A stretch of 18,892 bases of DNA from Jimgerdemannia flammicorona (Eukaryota; Mucoromycota; Endogonomycetes; Endogonales; Endogonaceae): assembly GCA_003990745.1 (NCBI GenBank), contig RBNI01002311.1, positions 1-18,892 of the forward strand, written 5' to 3'. The notes under the pieces were generated by a model that worked only from the letters and a program-made list of their open reading frames with translations, searched no databases and was not told where the DNA came from. The translations under genes were made by a program, and so were the position numbers. This document shows, piece after piece, positions 1 to 10,269 of this stretch; position 1 is the stretch's first letter, and each line of letters starts with the position of its first letter.

Positions 1-62
1 TTTATAGTCACTTGGACTCCGCCTTTATTACCAGTCTATGAATAAGTATACAACATCACCAC

Positions 63-3000
63 TCACTACCCAATCCCCATAGGGGGGCTCCTCCCCACCT
101 CCTCACCAATAAAGATCACCCTTTCACTAACTATGTCCACTCTCCCCCCACTCTGTTTACAAATTATCTCCACTAAGCGGCACCTCCTTCCACCCTACAA
201 CCCCCAACCAAGCCACCAACCTGTTAAGGTGTCTTCCATAAGCCTATGCCACTGCATCAACCAATCCCCCAAGCCCTGTTGGCTCCTATCCTCAAAAACA
301 AAAAGCCAGTGACTGGCCAGTCCTACCTAAATAGCCAATACCCAGCCTAAAGTAATCCACTCCTTCCCTATCCCCCCTACCAATCTATTCCTCAAGTCCT
401 CCCACCTCTCCCTTACTTCATCCCTCTGACACCATACCCCCAAGTATTCCCCAATTGCCTGCCAATAATCCCCCAACACCTCACACTCTCCTAGTCAATG
501 TTCAGGCATCTGTACATAACCCCCCTCCTGCCCTACATTATGGCACTCCTCACAATCAAAACAACCTCCTATGATAAGGTGCCCTGAGCGAAAGTTGAGC
601 ATAACATTCCTCCACAGCATGCACCACCAGACCACCCAGTACTTTGGTGGCATCCACTTTTTCACTGCTGCACTCCAGGTCCAAACACCATGCCAGTCTC
701 ACTCTTCGCCAATCCCAACTCCTTGCCAACTGCTAGACCACAGATCCTGGCCTAGTCCCCTTTGACATTCCATTCCATCACTGATGTCGAACTCAATTAA
801 AGAAGCACCACCCAGCAGTATACAATCCCATCTCTACATCGCTGGGTCCCAATCCTCCTCCCCTTCATTCCCCTGCCAATGAATTTCAATGCAGTGCACC
901 CCATCTGCTATCCCCCACCAAAATCCTTTATATCACAGTTGTCTGGTGCTCTGAAGTCCAACCAATGAGAGGAGATCACCAGTTGAGCCCCTTGGTGATG
1001 TCCGCCTCTCCCAGATCGTCTGTAGCAGAGGCACCCAACCACCTCCTCGCAATTCCACTGCCCTCCTTAGCCACCATGCTCGCAAGCAATGTAACCATTT
1101 TGAAAAATCAACCAGCCCAAGACTACCTCTAGCCACTGGTAGGGACAAGGTCTCCCAACCAATCTGACTCTGCCATCCAGCCCAAATCCATCTCTTTGCT
1201 GACTTCATCAATCGCTTCACCACCCAGGCCGGGAAGTCCAGATGATACGCCAGGTACTATAACTTTGGCAGCCAGTAGACATTCAAGATTGAGACCCTTC
1301 CTGCCAGAGAAAATTATCTTCCCCCCCAACTCTGCAGGGCTTCCTCCCAGATCCCAATCCTCCACTCCCACCAAAGCCTGGGCAGAACTGATCCGTAGAC
1401 TAACAAATAGATGCCCAAGTACTGCACTGCTTCACCTGTGGGGACAATTGTTCCTATAACCTCCCCTCCCACCAAACCATTGCCAAGCACCATTGTTTCA
1501 CACTTATGCCAGTTCAGCTTTGCTCCAGAGTTCTCCTCATACCACTCCACAGTCTTCCTGAGCTCTTCAACATCAGCAATCGAACCCAAACCAACCACCA
1601 TATCATCAGTAAAGGCCCCAACTTTCCATCCTATGCCAAAGACAGAGAGTCCTACTATCCTCTGCCTAATTCTATCCATAAGGGGTTCTAGGGAGAGAGC
1701 ATACAAAATGGGGGACAGTGGGTCCTCCTGGGGTACCCCCCTACCCAATGGGAATGCTACCCCTCTATGACCATTACACACAAGCACCGCCCTACTCCCT
1801 TCCAGTAGGCTGACCATTGCTGACCGGAATTGGGTTGGAACCCCCATTCTATCCAAAACTTTTGCCAGCCAGACTCTTCACACTCGGTCGTAAGCCTTCT
1901 CCTGGTCCAAGAAGACTAGGCACCCATCCAGTCCATAAGCCCTTGCCCCTTCAATAACTCCATGTACCCAGGCAGTGCCATCCCTGATGAGCCGCCCACC
2001 CACAAATCCCCTCTGCTCACTACCCACAACTTGCTGGGCCACCTTCTGTAGTCTCGCCACCACTACCTTAGTTACCAACTTTCTGTCCATATCTAGCAAC
2101 ATTATCGGTCACCAGTTCTTCCAGTCCTCCTGCCTTCCTTTGTCTTTATAGAGCAGCATCACCAGTCCAAGGTCCTGCTCCCCCACCCACCTCCCGGTCT
2201 GTAGAATGGTATTGTACAATGCCACCATTTCTCCTACCACCCCTGGGATGCCAACCATTTGCTTCCAAAAGTCCCAGGGCAGACCATCCTCTCCAGATGC
2301 TGTACCTAGCATTGTCATGGCAAGAACCTGGTGGATCTCAATTTCCTGTACAGGCCTTACCAGGTCACCTAGCCCCTCTACTTGTGCGGATGCCAATCCT
2401 CCAATGCTCAGTCAATAGCTGCAGCATCTGCCCCACCCTCCTCCTTACTCCACAATCCACGCCATCTCTCCTTCAGCGATCCAAGAATGTCCTGTACACC
2501 ATGCACCAGTGTACCATCTGAGTCCAACACTTCTTCCCATCATTGCTGTACCCGCCTTGCCCTGAGAGCTCTTGTAAGAAACTTGGAAGGCCTCTCCCCC
2601 TCCTCCAGACCCTGCCAGTGGAGCTGTGCTGCCAAGCTCCATACCCTTGCCTCCTCCTCATCCCGCAGCACCTGTTGTAGTTCCCCAATCTCCATTTTTA
2701 CCCTCATTAACCTCCAATCATCCTCTCCCTCCAATATTCTCAATGTTGCCCACTCCTCCAAAAGCCTAGTCAATCTGGTAGAAGCCCAATGCACTCTATG
2801 TCTCCTCTGCTTCCCTGCCTCCTTGCCAGTCTCACTCCAATAAACCTTGGCCATTGCCTTCAATCTTATCCACCGAACCCCAATTGAGGCACCTTCCTGC
2901 TACCAGTTCTCCACTCTCAGCTGAATGTCCTTAGCCCACTCCTCCCACTGGGACTTGTCATCTAATAAGGAGGAATTGAGGCACCAATGTCCAGGCCCAT

Positions 3001-3721
3001 CCCTACTTCCCCCAAAGCACCCCTGGCCCAAAAGTCCCCAGTGATCCGACCATAGACACCATTCCACCTCCAGTGACTTCCAAACATCCAAGCCCCAGCA
3101 GTCAGCCATCAGAATCCAATCAATCCTCGTCCCCAGGCCCCCAACCCAATATGTGTACACCCTCCTATCCCCCCATCACTCTCTACTGGCATCCACCAGA
3201 GCACTCAGTCTTTCCACCTCCTCCCATACCGCCAGTCCCCCACTCTGCCCCTCAGCTCCCCGTCCTCCATCAGTTCTATCCCTCACTACGTCCCTGACCA
3301 TATTAAAGTCCCCACTAAGCATGTCGATCCCAACCTCTGCAAGAATCCCATTCTCTAGTAAACCCTTTATCCAATCCACATGCTCACTCCATACCGTGGG
3401 GCAGTAGCAGGAGCCCACTATAACTGGCTCCCAACCTGCATGTACCCACTCTCCCCAGACCAATCTTTCTCCCCAGCTCCTCACATCCCTTATCTCCTCT
3501 TTGCCTTTCCGCACCAGAATCCCAACTTTGCCCTTTCAGATCGCCTTGTCTCTCCACTCCTTCGTCCATTCCAGTCTATCCAAGTCATTCTCACACCTGA
3601 TATCCTGTAAGAGGAAGAGATCGGCCTCCAATCCCTTCAGCTAAGTAAAAATGTTTTTTCGTTGATAAGCGCCCCATAACCCATTCACATTCAAAGAAAA
3701 GATATTGGTTGTACTGTTCAT
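63..3721 (-). pseudogene. LINE ORF2: APE endonuclease plus reverse transcriptase, inactivated
   Basis: This would nick target DNA and reverse-transcribe the element RNA at the nick. The ATG at 3721 is followed by endonuclease motifs SLNVNGL (residues 9-15), LLQD (37-40), GDFN (near 3313), RIDWIL and SDH (3049-3041). The reverse transcriptase follows: GEDGLP; NW-stop-PI at 2109; the catalytic-aspartate block LDQEKAYDR ending near 1884; PQEDPLSP near 1733; FTDD at 1613-1602; SGAKLNW; YLGI. A C-terminal cluster CFDCEEC (about 563-543) with later His and Cys fits a zinc-knuckle of the zf-RVT kind. Total length is about 1,219 codons, normal for the family. In-frame stops lie at 3641, 3536, 3176, 2900, 2540, 2109, 1878, 1314, 1257, 933, 834, 699, 495, 327 and 195. 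A frameshift between about 2445 and 2400 separates the endonuclease/linker frame from the RT frame. Tandem stops at 68-63 probably mark the true end. Confidence 0.92.
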
Positions 3722-3752
3722 AGTGAAAATATAGTGTGTAAACAAACTGTCT

Positions 3753-5778
3753 CTACTGCTCCAAGTTCATCTCCTCCTGCGCCAAATCCAGATTGTGTTC
3801 CATGGTTACCTCCTCCTCCTCAGCCCTCTGAGCCTCAAGCCCTGCCAACAGCTCATTCATCTCCCCATCTGCCTTTTCCTCGAATTCCTCCCTATACTCC
3901 AAGCAGGCCTCCTGCCAGAGCTACAGTCCATGATGCCTGGTCCAGCAGTATTCAGCCCTCTCACCAGCGACCTCTGCCATCTCTGCCTCCTACTCCTTAT
4001 CAACCTCATAGCCCTCCTCCTCCAGATACACTGCCAGGATCTCTGCCTTCAAAGCCATCACTACTCCTTCCCCCTGCAAAATCTTCACCCAATGGACATC
4101 GCTCATCACCCTCAGATCCACCTCACCGAGCTCCTCAGCTGCCAGGTTGTTCATCATCCTGTGCATCCAAAGAAGGTTCCCCACCTCCTTCCCTCCAGGG
4201 GTCACCGGCCTCTCATCCTCCAGTATTGTTGTATCTGCCCCAGCACTCGCAGCCTCATTCCACTCCTCTGGGACGTCCACCATTACCTCCTCGCCCACCA
4301 CCACCACTTGTCCCCCATTTGCCGCCTCCGGAACTCCAAATTGCACTCGCTGGGCCCCCTTCATTGGCACATCCTCCTCCACCCTGTTTCGCGAAGCTGG
4401 GCCCCATCTAATAAGGGGAGTAGGTGTCAGAGAATTCTCCCATGTCTCATCCCACACCTCCAGCGTACCATCAGCATATGGGTCCTTGCCAGACACCTCC
4501 TTGTTCACATCAGTCCCCTTCCCAGCACTTTCACCTCCCTTGCCAGCCCAGACACTTGCCTTGGCCCCCTCTGCAGCCACCATTCTGCTTGTCGCCTTCT
4601 GAGGTCCCCCCTTCATTTTCGCCAGCAGTTCTCTCTGTCTCTTACATCCCTGATCTCGTTCCCACTGGACCTTGCTCACCCGAAACTACTTCCCATCCAC
4701 TACCTCTAAGTGCGTCACCTCCTCGAAGGCCCTCCAAGTCTTTGCCCACCATTCTACTGCACCACTCAGCTCTTCCAGTACTTCCAATAGGTTCTCTTCC
4801 TCTTCCTCGCTCCCCTTCATCCTCGTCACCTTGCACACGATTGCCCCCCAGACCATACCAGAAGGCCAGTCCCTTGCCTTCCCAGTTGCCTCCTTTCCTG
4901 CCAACCGAATCCTCACATCCACATCTCCCGTCCTGAGCGAAGTCTCCTCCTAGACTCTAAATCCAATATCCACCACCTCTCCATACTCTGCCATGACCTC
5001 CTCAACCCTCTTCCTTGTCTCCATCGTCATCACCATGGGCACTCCTTTCACCAACAGTTGGACCACTCTGGGGTCCCATTTCAGGCATTGAGCCATCAGT
5101 ATACACACCTCCCCAACTATCAGTCCAACCTTCAATGCTTCCTCTAATGGCTCAGCCTTCTCAAATCCCACTTCCACTCCTTCCAGTCCCTTCAAAAACT
5201 TAATGGATGCCGCTCCAGCCATCTGCTTAGCAATCAGCCCCAAGACCATTTTCACTGTCACTGCGAGGCCCCAGAAGTACAGTGTCACCGCGAACGCCAA
5301 AATCGATTTCTTGAGTAATGGTGCCACCATCAGGCCTGTCACACCATCTGCCAAATCCCCTTGTCTCCCGAGCCCCCTCCTCTCAGTCACACCATCCACA
5401 GTCACATCTGGATTTTTTTCCAGATCAGCAGTCCTGTCACCATCAGCCGTCACACCCCCCCCCAGCCACTACACCTCCAGCCCCACCACCCTCTCCGCCA
5501 AGGGCCACTCCCCCAAGTACAGACGCCTTCTCTGTCTCCTTGCCTTTCTTCAACCAACCCTCCAGCCCTGACGCCTGTCTCCTCCCCTTCACTGTCTCAG
5601 CGAAACTTGCCCTCCCAGATCCTTGTCCACTACTACCACCTCCTCCCCTTCTATGCCCACCTGCCAGCAGCCCCCTCATCCCTCCCCCCAGGCCAGGGCC
5701 CCTCCCCACTTACTGCCAGTCGAACACGCTTGGGCCACCCTACCCAGTACACACTTCAGATTACTTGTTGGTCGCCAT
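3753..5778 (-). pseudogene. LINE ORF1 (gag-like RNA-binding protein), inactivated
   Basis: This is the first protein of the LINE, presumed from its position to bind element RNA and form the RNP. The likely start is the ATG at 5778 (MATNK), about 100 bp inside the element. Residues resembling SFAETVK occur near 5600, as in other gag-like ORF1 N-termini. The middle part (5453-4950) is hydrophobic and ordered (KMVLGLIAKQM, EEVMAEYGEVVDIGFRV) and leads into VDVRIRLAG, reminiscent of the RNA-binding fold of fungal LINE ORF1. The C-terminal 80 residues are strongly acidic and probably helical. It ends at TAG 3755-3753, 31 bp before the ORF2 start. Stops occur at 5761, 5740, 5710, 4950, 4686, 3990 and 3921. 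A G9 run at 5463-5455 coincides with a frame change. I see no clear CCHC knuckle. The ORF1 call rests on position plus these motifs. Confidence 0.8.
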
Positions 5779-5875
5779 GTTGCTAGTCTCTTTTTCTCCA
5801 AAACGATATTGTAGTTGCTTCCTGAACATTGTGTAACCCGAGAGGTACTGGAGAGAGGTGCTGCTGCTTGATTTT
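5779..5875 (-). other. LINE 5' leader
   Basis: Short GC-balanced stretch between the ORF1 start codon and the AT-rich flank. No motif identified. The exact 5' end of the element is inferred only from the composition change near 5870. Confidence 0.5.
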
Positions 5876-6680
5876 ATCTATATAGTAAGTAGTTCACAAC
5901 TAGGTTTTCTAAGCTATCAGTATTATAGTATCATTATTTCCAATATGAGTTATAACTATAAATATAGCTCTTACTAGTCCTCAGAGACTGAATAATATTA
6001 AAGCTATTTGTTATTATATTGATAGAGTTTTTACAATAGTATATTACTTAAAATTATTAAAAAAGGTAATAATTAATTTATTAGAGATATATTTATAAAA
6101 TACTAATAGTCTTATATCTATCTTATCTAGATATCTTAGTTCAATTTGAGTGTATATTTAAGTGATAGCAGTTATTTATTATTCATAGTAGATATATATT
6201 AGTAGAAGTATAATAGATTTCTTTATCTTAAATATTTGATCTTCTTTGACTTCTTGAAGTTCTCAGATATAGGAGTGAGTGAGTTTGAAGTATATTTGCC
6301 TACAGGCTTACTAGTTCTTTATCTCTTTACTTAAACTATTTTGATCTAAAGTTTATTTACTTTAGATATTAGAGATATTTATATAAGTTTACTAGCTATA
6401 TATATAGCAGCTAAGTTAAGACTTCTTTTCCTATAAGTTATTTTATATAGTTGAGAGATAAGTACATCAGTGAAATTCATATAGCTGAGAGATCTATATA
6501 GTATCATGTAGTGGTCACTGAGTCCTTCAAATATGCCAGATTCTCTTCAAGATGTATCTCTTAGACTAACTCAAGTTGTTATAAGCAAGTTCTTATTGGA
6601 GTGCCTTCCCAAGGTCTTATAGTCCTCAAACTTCTTATCTTTAACTGTCTTGTTATCTCTTAGATTGCTTGCAAGAGATT
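5876..6680. other. AT-rich degraded region without a usable gene
   Basis: Strongly AT-rich, rich in TpA and almost free of CpG, as expected for repeat DNA after RIP. On the minus strand from about 6600 to 6400 one frame stays protein-like with only scattered stops (for example SDHYMILYRSLSYM), which may be a decayed retrotransposon gene lying downstream of the possible LTR at 6682-6910. I could not assign a family. The LINE appears to have inserted into or next to this block. Confidence 0.5.
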
Positions 6681-6681
6681 G

Positions 6682-6910
6682 TGTGTAAGTGAAACCAGAA
6701 CTTGACTGACTTTATTTCAGAGGAAATAAGAGGGGTATTTATACAAAATATAATTCAATGGTTGCTAAGATATAAAGCTAAATATAAATTCCAATAACTA
6801 AAACTACTAAGTTCCAAGACTGGCATTATTTGGTATCACATCAAAATGCTAGTGCTGGCATTATCTGGTATTATATGAGAATACCGGTGGTGGCATTATC
6901 CAGTATAACA
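6682..6910 (-). mobile_element. Possible LTR of a decayed LTR retrotransposon
   Basis: On the minus strand the segment starts TGTTATACTGG and ends CACTTACACACA, so it has TG...CA ends. In between are three copies of a 35-bp repeat, a TATA-like TATAAATA (6743-6736) and AATAAA (6716-6711), an order that fits U3 and R of a small LTR. No second copy, target duplication or primer-binding site could be confirmed, and TATA and AATAAA are only about 20 bp apart. It could instead be the 3' flank and poly(A) region of the 278-codon gene that ends 7 bp away. Confidence 0.35.
6821..6910. repeat. 35-bp tandem repeat, about 2.6 copies
   Basis: TGGCATTAT begins at 6821, 6856 and 6891, exactly 35 bp apart, with GGTAT or AGTAT following each time. 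The copies have diverged in the middle. It sits in what would be U3 if 6682-6910 is an LTR. Confidence 0.8.
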
Positions 6911-6916
6911 AAGAAC

Positions 6917-7753
6917 TTAGAGCAGAAAGTTCAGGACTAGGGGGGCTTCATCATCATCATCATCATCATCACTGAAGGAGATGAGATCCACGAATTCGTC
7001 ATGCAGGTCATGCATTTCACGTACTTCACGTGCTTCGGGTATGTCGCGTGGGATGACGTCATCAATGACATCATCACATTCGGCTGTGGCAGGAAAATCG
7101 GGAACAAGATCTGGAGCTCTCCAGTCTATGAGGTTCTCTTCCACAAAATAGGGGACAAATGTGGGGTCTTGGGGGGATCTAACCCAGATGCTTGGGCCTT
7201 GGAATACTGAGATCAATCCTTGCAGGAATTGGTCTGGGTTGTCCTGGAGGATGGGGTACCAGAAGTCTTCTACTTCTTCGCTGTTGAGGGTGATAGTGGA
7301 CTGAGCTTCTGTAGCCACCCTGGCTTCTAGTGCATTGATATGGTGGGATAACAGGTCTCTAAAGACTGAGACTCTAACATACTCCAAGTTGGGGATAGAC
7401 CATGGTGCATGCCTAAAGATCTGATGGATCTTCTTAGCTGTCCTCATTTCGTGTATGTCTATGGGGGTGGTATCTCGTAGCTCTTGGGTGCTAGCCTGTG
7501 GGAACTCCTGGCAGAGGAGGTTTCCTATTTCATACTCCTGCCACATTTGGAGGCATTTGGTAGCAATGGTGATCCTTGTTTCCATTTCACAGCAGTAGAA
7601 GATAAAGTGATAGGGGTCTGTAGTACCCAGGTTGATACTAGAAGTCCTTCTTGAGCAGGTCCTCATGGCTCTTCTGATGTCTTGGAACATTCTTTCTTCA
7701 ACCGAGGTACCTTGGTAGTTCCTTGATCTTGAGGTTTGGTGGGCGGCAGGCAT
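6917..7753 (-). CDS. Intact hypothetical protein, 278 residues, family not recognised
   Basis: The only long uninterrupted frame in the window. It starts at ATG 7753 and ends at TAA 6919-6917. No signal peptide or membrane segment is visible. The N-terminus is basic and Ser/Arg-rich, the middle (about residues 45-210) is rich in aromatic and aliphatic residues and looks folded, and the last 60 residues are acidic. That tail includes the near-repeat DDVIDDVI and a run of seven Asp encoded by a GAT repeat at about 6952-6972. The frame is open for six codons and more upstream of the ATG, so an upstream exon cannot be excluded. CpG sites are kept here, unlike in the surrounding AT-rich blocks. 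A TATA-like box lies about 80 bp upstream and AATAAA about 200 bp downstream. It could be a lineage-specific host gene or a gene of an undescribed mobile element. No function is proposed. Confidence 0.7.
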   Translation of the reverse strand: MPAAHQTSRSRNYQGTSVEERMFQDIRRAMRTCSRRTSSINLGTTDPYHFIFYCCEMETRITIATKCLQMWQEYEIGNLLCQEFPQASTQELRDTTPIDIHEMRTAKKIHQIFRHAPWSIPNLEYVRVSVFRDLLSHHINALEARVATEAQSTITLNSEEVEDFWYPILQDNPDQFLQGLISVFQGPSIWVRSPQDPTFVPYFVEENLIDWRAPDLVPDFPATAECDDVIDDVIPRDIPEAREVREMHDLHDEFVDLISFSDDDDDDDEAPLVLNFLL

Positions 7754-7833
7754 TTCATTTGTGGTAAGTCTTTGAGCTATTTTGGGATTGGTGGTTCTTG
7801 TTAGTTGCTACTACTGTAATTCCTTGATCCTTC

Positions 7834-7840
7834 TTTTATA
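7834..7840 (-). promoter_or_regulatory. TATA-like box upstream of the 278-codon gene
   Basis: On the minus strand the sequence reads AAGAATATAAAAGAAGG, with TATAAAA 81 bp upstream of the ATG at 7753. The spacing is plausible for a fungal promoter. This is based on motif and distance only. Confidence 0.4.
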
Positions 7841-7841
7841 T

Positions 7842-8388
7842 TCTTCAGGATGCTTGTGCTGTGGTCACAATGACTCACAGTTGGTCATCATTGCTCATCT
7901 CATATGCTGTATGATCTTCTTGTGCTCTGATTTAGTGGCTTATAAGGAAAGGCTGTCTCCTGTACTGATGTCATCATTTTGGGGTCACCGTTACAATAGC
8001 TATGCTTTTTGTATAATTATATAAATTATGTAACTGAGAGATTGAATAACTGCTAAACTATAATATTATACTATATCAAAAATTAGATTTAAGTACTATA
8101 ATCAAATGTCTATCTCTTGATTATTATTTCTAATTTAGATCAACTATCACAATATATATAATTTAAATTAAAAAATAGATAATTTAATTATAGATTATAT
8201 ATTTAATTTCTAATATAATATATTAGTATATTATAATTATAATTATAAACTTTATAATTATAACTTATAACTTATAATTAGTTAATATATATATATAAAT
8301 AATTTTAAAATTATATATAAGCAAATAAATATTAAATTAAAATAGTTTAATAAATATAAATATTCTAATAAAGAGATCTTTATATAAA
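7842..8388. other. Gene-free stretch, AT-rich from about 8020
   Basis: 7842-8020 has mixed composition and no supported gene. 8020-8388 is almost pure A/T with many ATTATA-type motifs and no reading frame of interest. Confidence 0.6.
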
Positions 8389-8389
8389 T

Positions 8390-8428
<39 letters not shown>
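8389..8428 (-). repeat. (TTTA)10, probably the 3' tail of the older retroposon
   Basis: Ten perfect copies of TTTA, followed by TTTTTAATAGACTT, which aligns with the reverse complement of sequence just upstream of the A tail of the younger copy (16470-16480). On the minus strand the array reads (TAAA)n, in the place where the younger copy carries a pure A tail. Confidence 0.75.
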
Positions 8429-8434
<6 letters not shown>

Positions 8435-8701
8435 ATAGACTTTATATTTTGTAAATATTAAAAGAAAACCTAGACTATATAGATCAAAACTCTCCTCTAC
8501 TCTCTTTTGAACATTATATTCTTGTTAACCTAGACTTATTATTATTTAGTAGCTCTACTATACCAGATATGGCAGGACTTAATATAGCTTATATCTCATT
8601 CTATATACTATACTCTTCCTACTATTAGAGAGAAAATAACTATATACTAATAACTGAAAATATATATCTAAAACTCCAATATATATAAGACTATGCTAGA
8701 G

Positions 8702-8709
8702 CTATATAA
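8702..8709. repeat. Left target-site duplication of the younger retroposon
   Basis: CTATATAA, matching 16497-16504. Removing the insert rejoins the older copy into sequence that aligns continuously with the reverse complement of 9580-9620. Confidence 0.75.
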
Positions 8710-9774
8710 TAAACATCTCTTTCTCCACTATCTTACTAGTAATAATAGTTTGATAGACAACCTTCCAAGTCCACTTTCTATAATTATTACCTCCTTTATC
8801 TGGAGTTGGTTTGCTATACCTATTGTAGAGCAGTGGAAGAGAGGTAATGGTGATAAGTTGCCCCTTTATCAGTATCTGATCAGTATCTTCTCCACTTTTT
8901 CACAGTTTCTAGTACCTTTGGCTGTATCTGGAGTACATCTATTTTAGTGCAGTATTTTTTTTCTTTTGCTGTTATCAACAAGGTACTGTCTTGGTACATT
9001 ATGGATTATATAGGGAGTCAGCTAACCTTGAGTGTCAAGTACTCAGTATAGGTTACCTGTAGGTCCTTGGTATCTGTGGTAGGGCCCTCTGGCTTTGGTA
9101 AGCTTCTTGATAAGCATGGTTCTGATATAGATAACTGTTTTTTGGGTGTTATTAGGATGGGAGGAGAGATGGCCATCACAGATAAGAAGGATAATTATGG
9201 TAGACTAGTAGGGTACCAGGCTGGGGGCAGTTATCAGGGCTGGGGCAGATGCTGCTTTGGTGGGGCCTTTTGATTGGTACAGAGCAGTTAGGTGGTAGAT
9301 ATCACTCTTGGCTTCTTTTGGTGATTCGGCAGATTGGGCCCTGATCATTGAGGGGGATCAGGGGGCCTGAGGCTACCTATTTCAGGCATCTTGACTGCAC
9401 TTAACTGAAACCAGGAGCTGATACAGTAATGTGATTGAGGCCTGCAGGCTTGAGTAGTGGGGTATTGGAGGTCTTCTCCTGCCTCATGTATAAGTCCTTT
9501 ACTCACCTCAACTGGAAAAACCAGGCCCTATCCACTATAATGTACTTTAATGAGAGTTTTTCTTTATCTGTCATTCTCTTTAGAGTGGCAGGGACTATTC
9601 TATTTAGCTCAGGTGTGGCCTTGTACATATGTTGGGGTCTTGGGCATGCACTTTTAGTTATTGATATATGGCTGGGTTCCCTCTGATAATAGAAAGAGCA
9701 TGGTATACAGAATGAGGTATGAGCCAACATAGGCTCTGCTGCACTTGATATAGTTGAGCTACTGGACAATAACT

Positions 9775-9782
9775 AGCCTAAG
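9775..9782. repeat. Left 8-bp target-site duplication of the hAT element
   Basis: AGCCTAAG, identical to 16371-16378 and directly abutting the TIR that begins at 9783. Confidence 0.9.
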
Positions 9783-9853
9783 TAGTGCTTTGAATAAATG
9801 GAGTTGATCCAGATGAGATTCAATTCAGGTTTGTCATATGATGGATTTGAATC
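9783..9853 (+). repeat. Left terminal inverted repeat of the hAT
   Basis: Begins TAGTGCTTTGAATAAATGG and pairs with the reverse complement of 16300-16370. Matches include TAGT, CTnTGAAT, AGATTCAATT and TTTGTCA-ATGAT. It is imperfect, with small indels. Confidence 0.85.
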
Positions 9854-9945
9854 AACTCAGATTGGTCTCATGATCTGATCCAGATTGATCTGGATTGATC
9901 CAAATTGATCCATCCAGATTGATCCATCCAGATGATTCATCCATT
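9854..9945. repeat. Left subterminal GATT/GATC-rich repeats of the hAT
   Basis: Short imperfect repeats of the type CCAGATTGATCC and GATCCATCCAGATT. Similar GATT-based units occur just inside the right end, so these may be transposase-binding subterminal repeats. Confidence 0.6.
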
Positions 9946-10269
9946 TGTATTGAAATCTTTAGTGACATCACCCTTTCTTTTGTTCATTTTGCTCTCATTT
10001 TTTTTTTTTCTGCTGCACTTTGGTGATATCACCCTTTCCTTTGTTTCCTCTCTTTTCTTTGTTCTTTTTCTTTATTCTTTCCTGCCACATTATGAGCAAA
10101 CAAAACAGCAGCCCTTAATTTATACTTGGTCCAGTCTACTCATTTTTCACCCTGCAATGATCATCAAAAGAGGGAGTATTCAAGGTAGAAATGTACTCTC
10201 TACTGACAATATTAGATTCTTTCTCATATGAGCAGCACACAAGCTGCTCATCGAGAGCCAAAGAAGTGA

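Larger units (their letters stand above)
1..5875 (-). mobile_element. Non-LTR retrotransposon (LINE), nearly complete, degenerate
   Basis: Reading the minus strand from about 5875 leftwards gives a short 5' leader, ORF1 (5778-3753), a 31-bp gap, ORF2 (3721-63) and 3' untranslated sequence that runs off the window start. ORF2 has an APE-type endonuclease, a reverse transcriptase and a C-terminal Cys/His cluster, the standard order for L1/Tad-like LINEs. The element is GC-rich but CpG-poor, and its 5' end is marked by an abrupt fall into AT-rich DNA near 5870. Both frames carry many stops, so it cannot move by itself. The 3' tail and target duplication are outside the window. The clade (Tad or L1-like) cannot be fixed from motifs alone. 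Confidence 0.93.

Noticed and set aside
3734..5836. Long plus-strand frames rich in Pro, Ser and Leu
   Set aside because: They are antisense shadows of the Gly/Glu/Val-rich LINE ORF1 on the minus strand.
6830..6842. TGGTATCACA, similar to a tRNA-Met primer-binding site
   Set aside because: It lies within the 35-bp tandem repeats, on the wrong strand and not next to an LTR end.
8340..8388. A third copy of the retroposon left of the (TTTA)10 tail
   Set aside because: A short resemblance (AAAGAGATCTTTATATAAATT to the reverse complement near 16500) does not extend and is expected by chance in such AT-rich DNA.
8693..8947. 84-codon frame, hydrophobic
   Set aside because: Its start lies in the older retroposon and crosses the insertion border at 8710. 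The aligned older copy is not open in this frame, so coding is unsupported.
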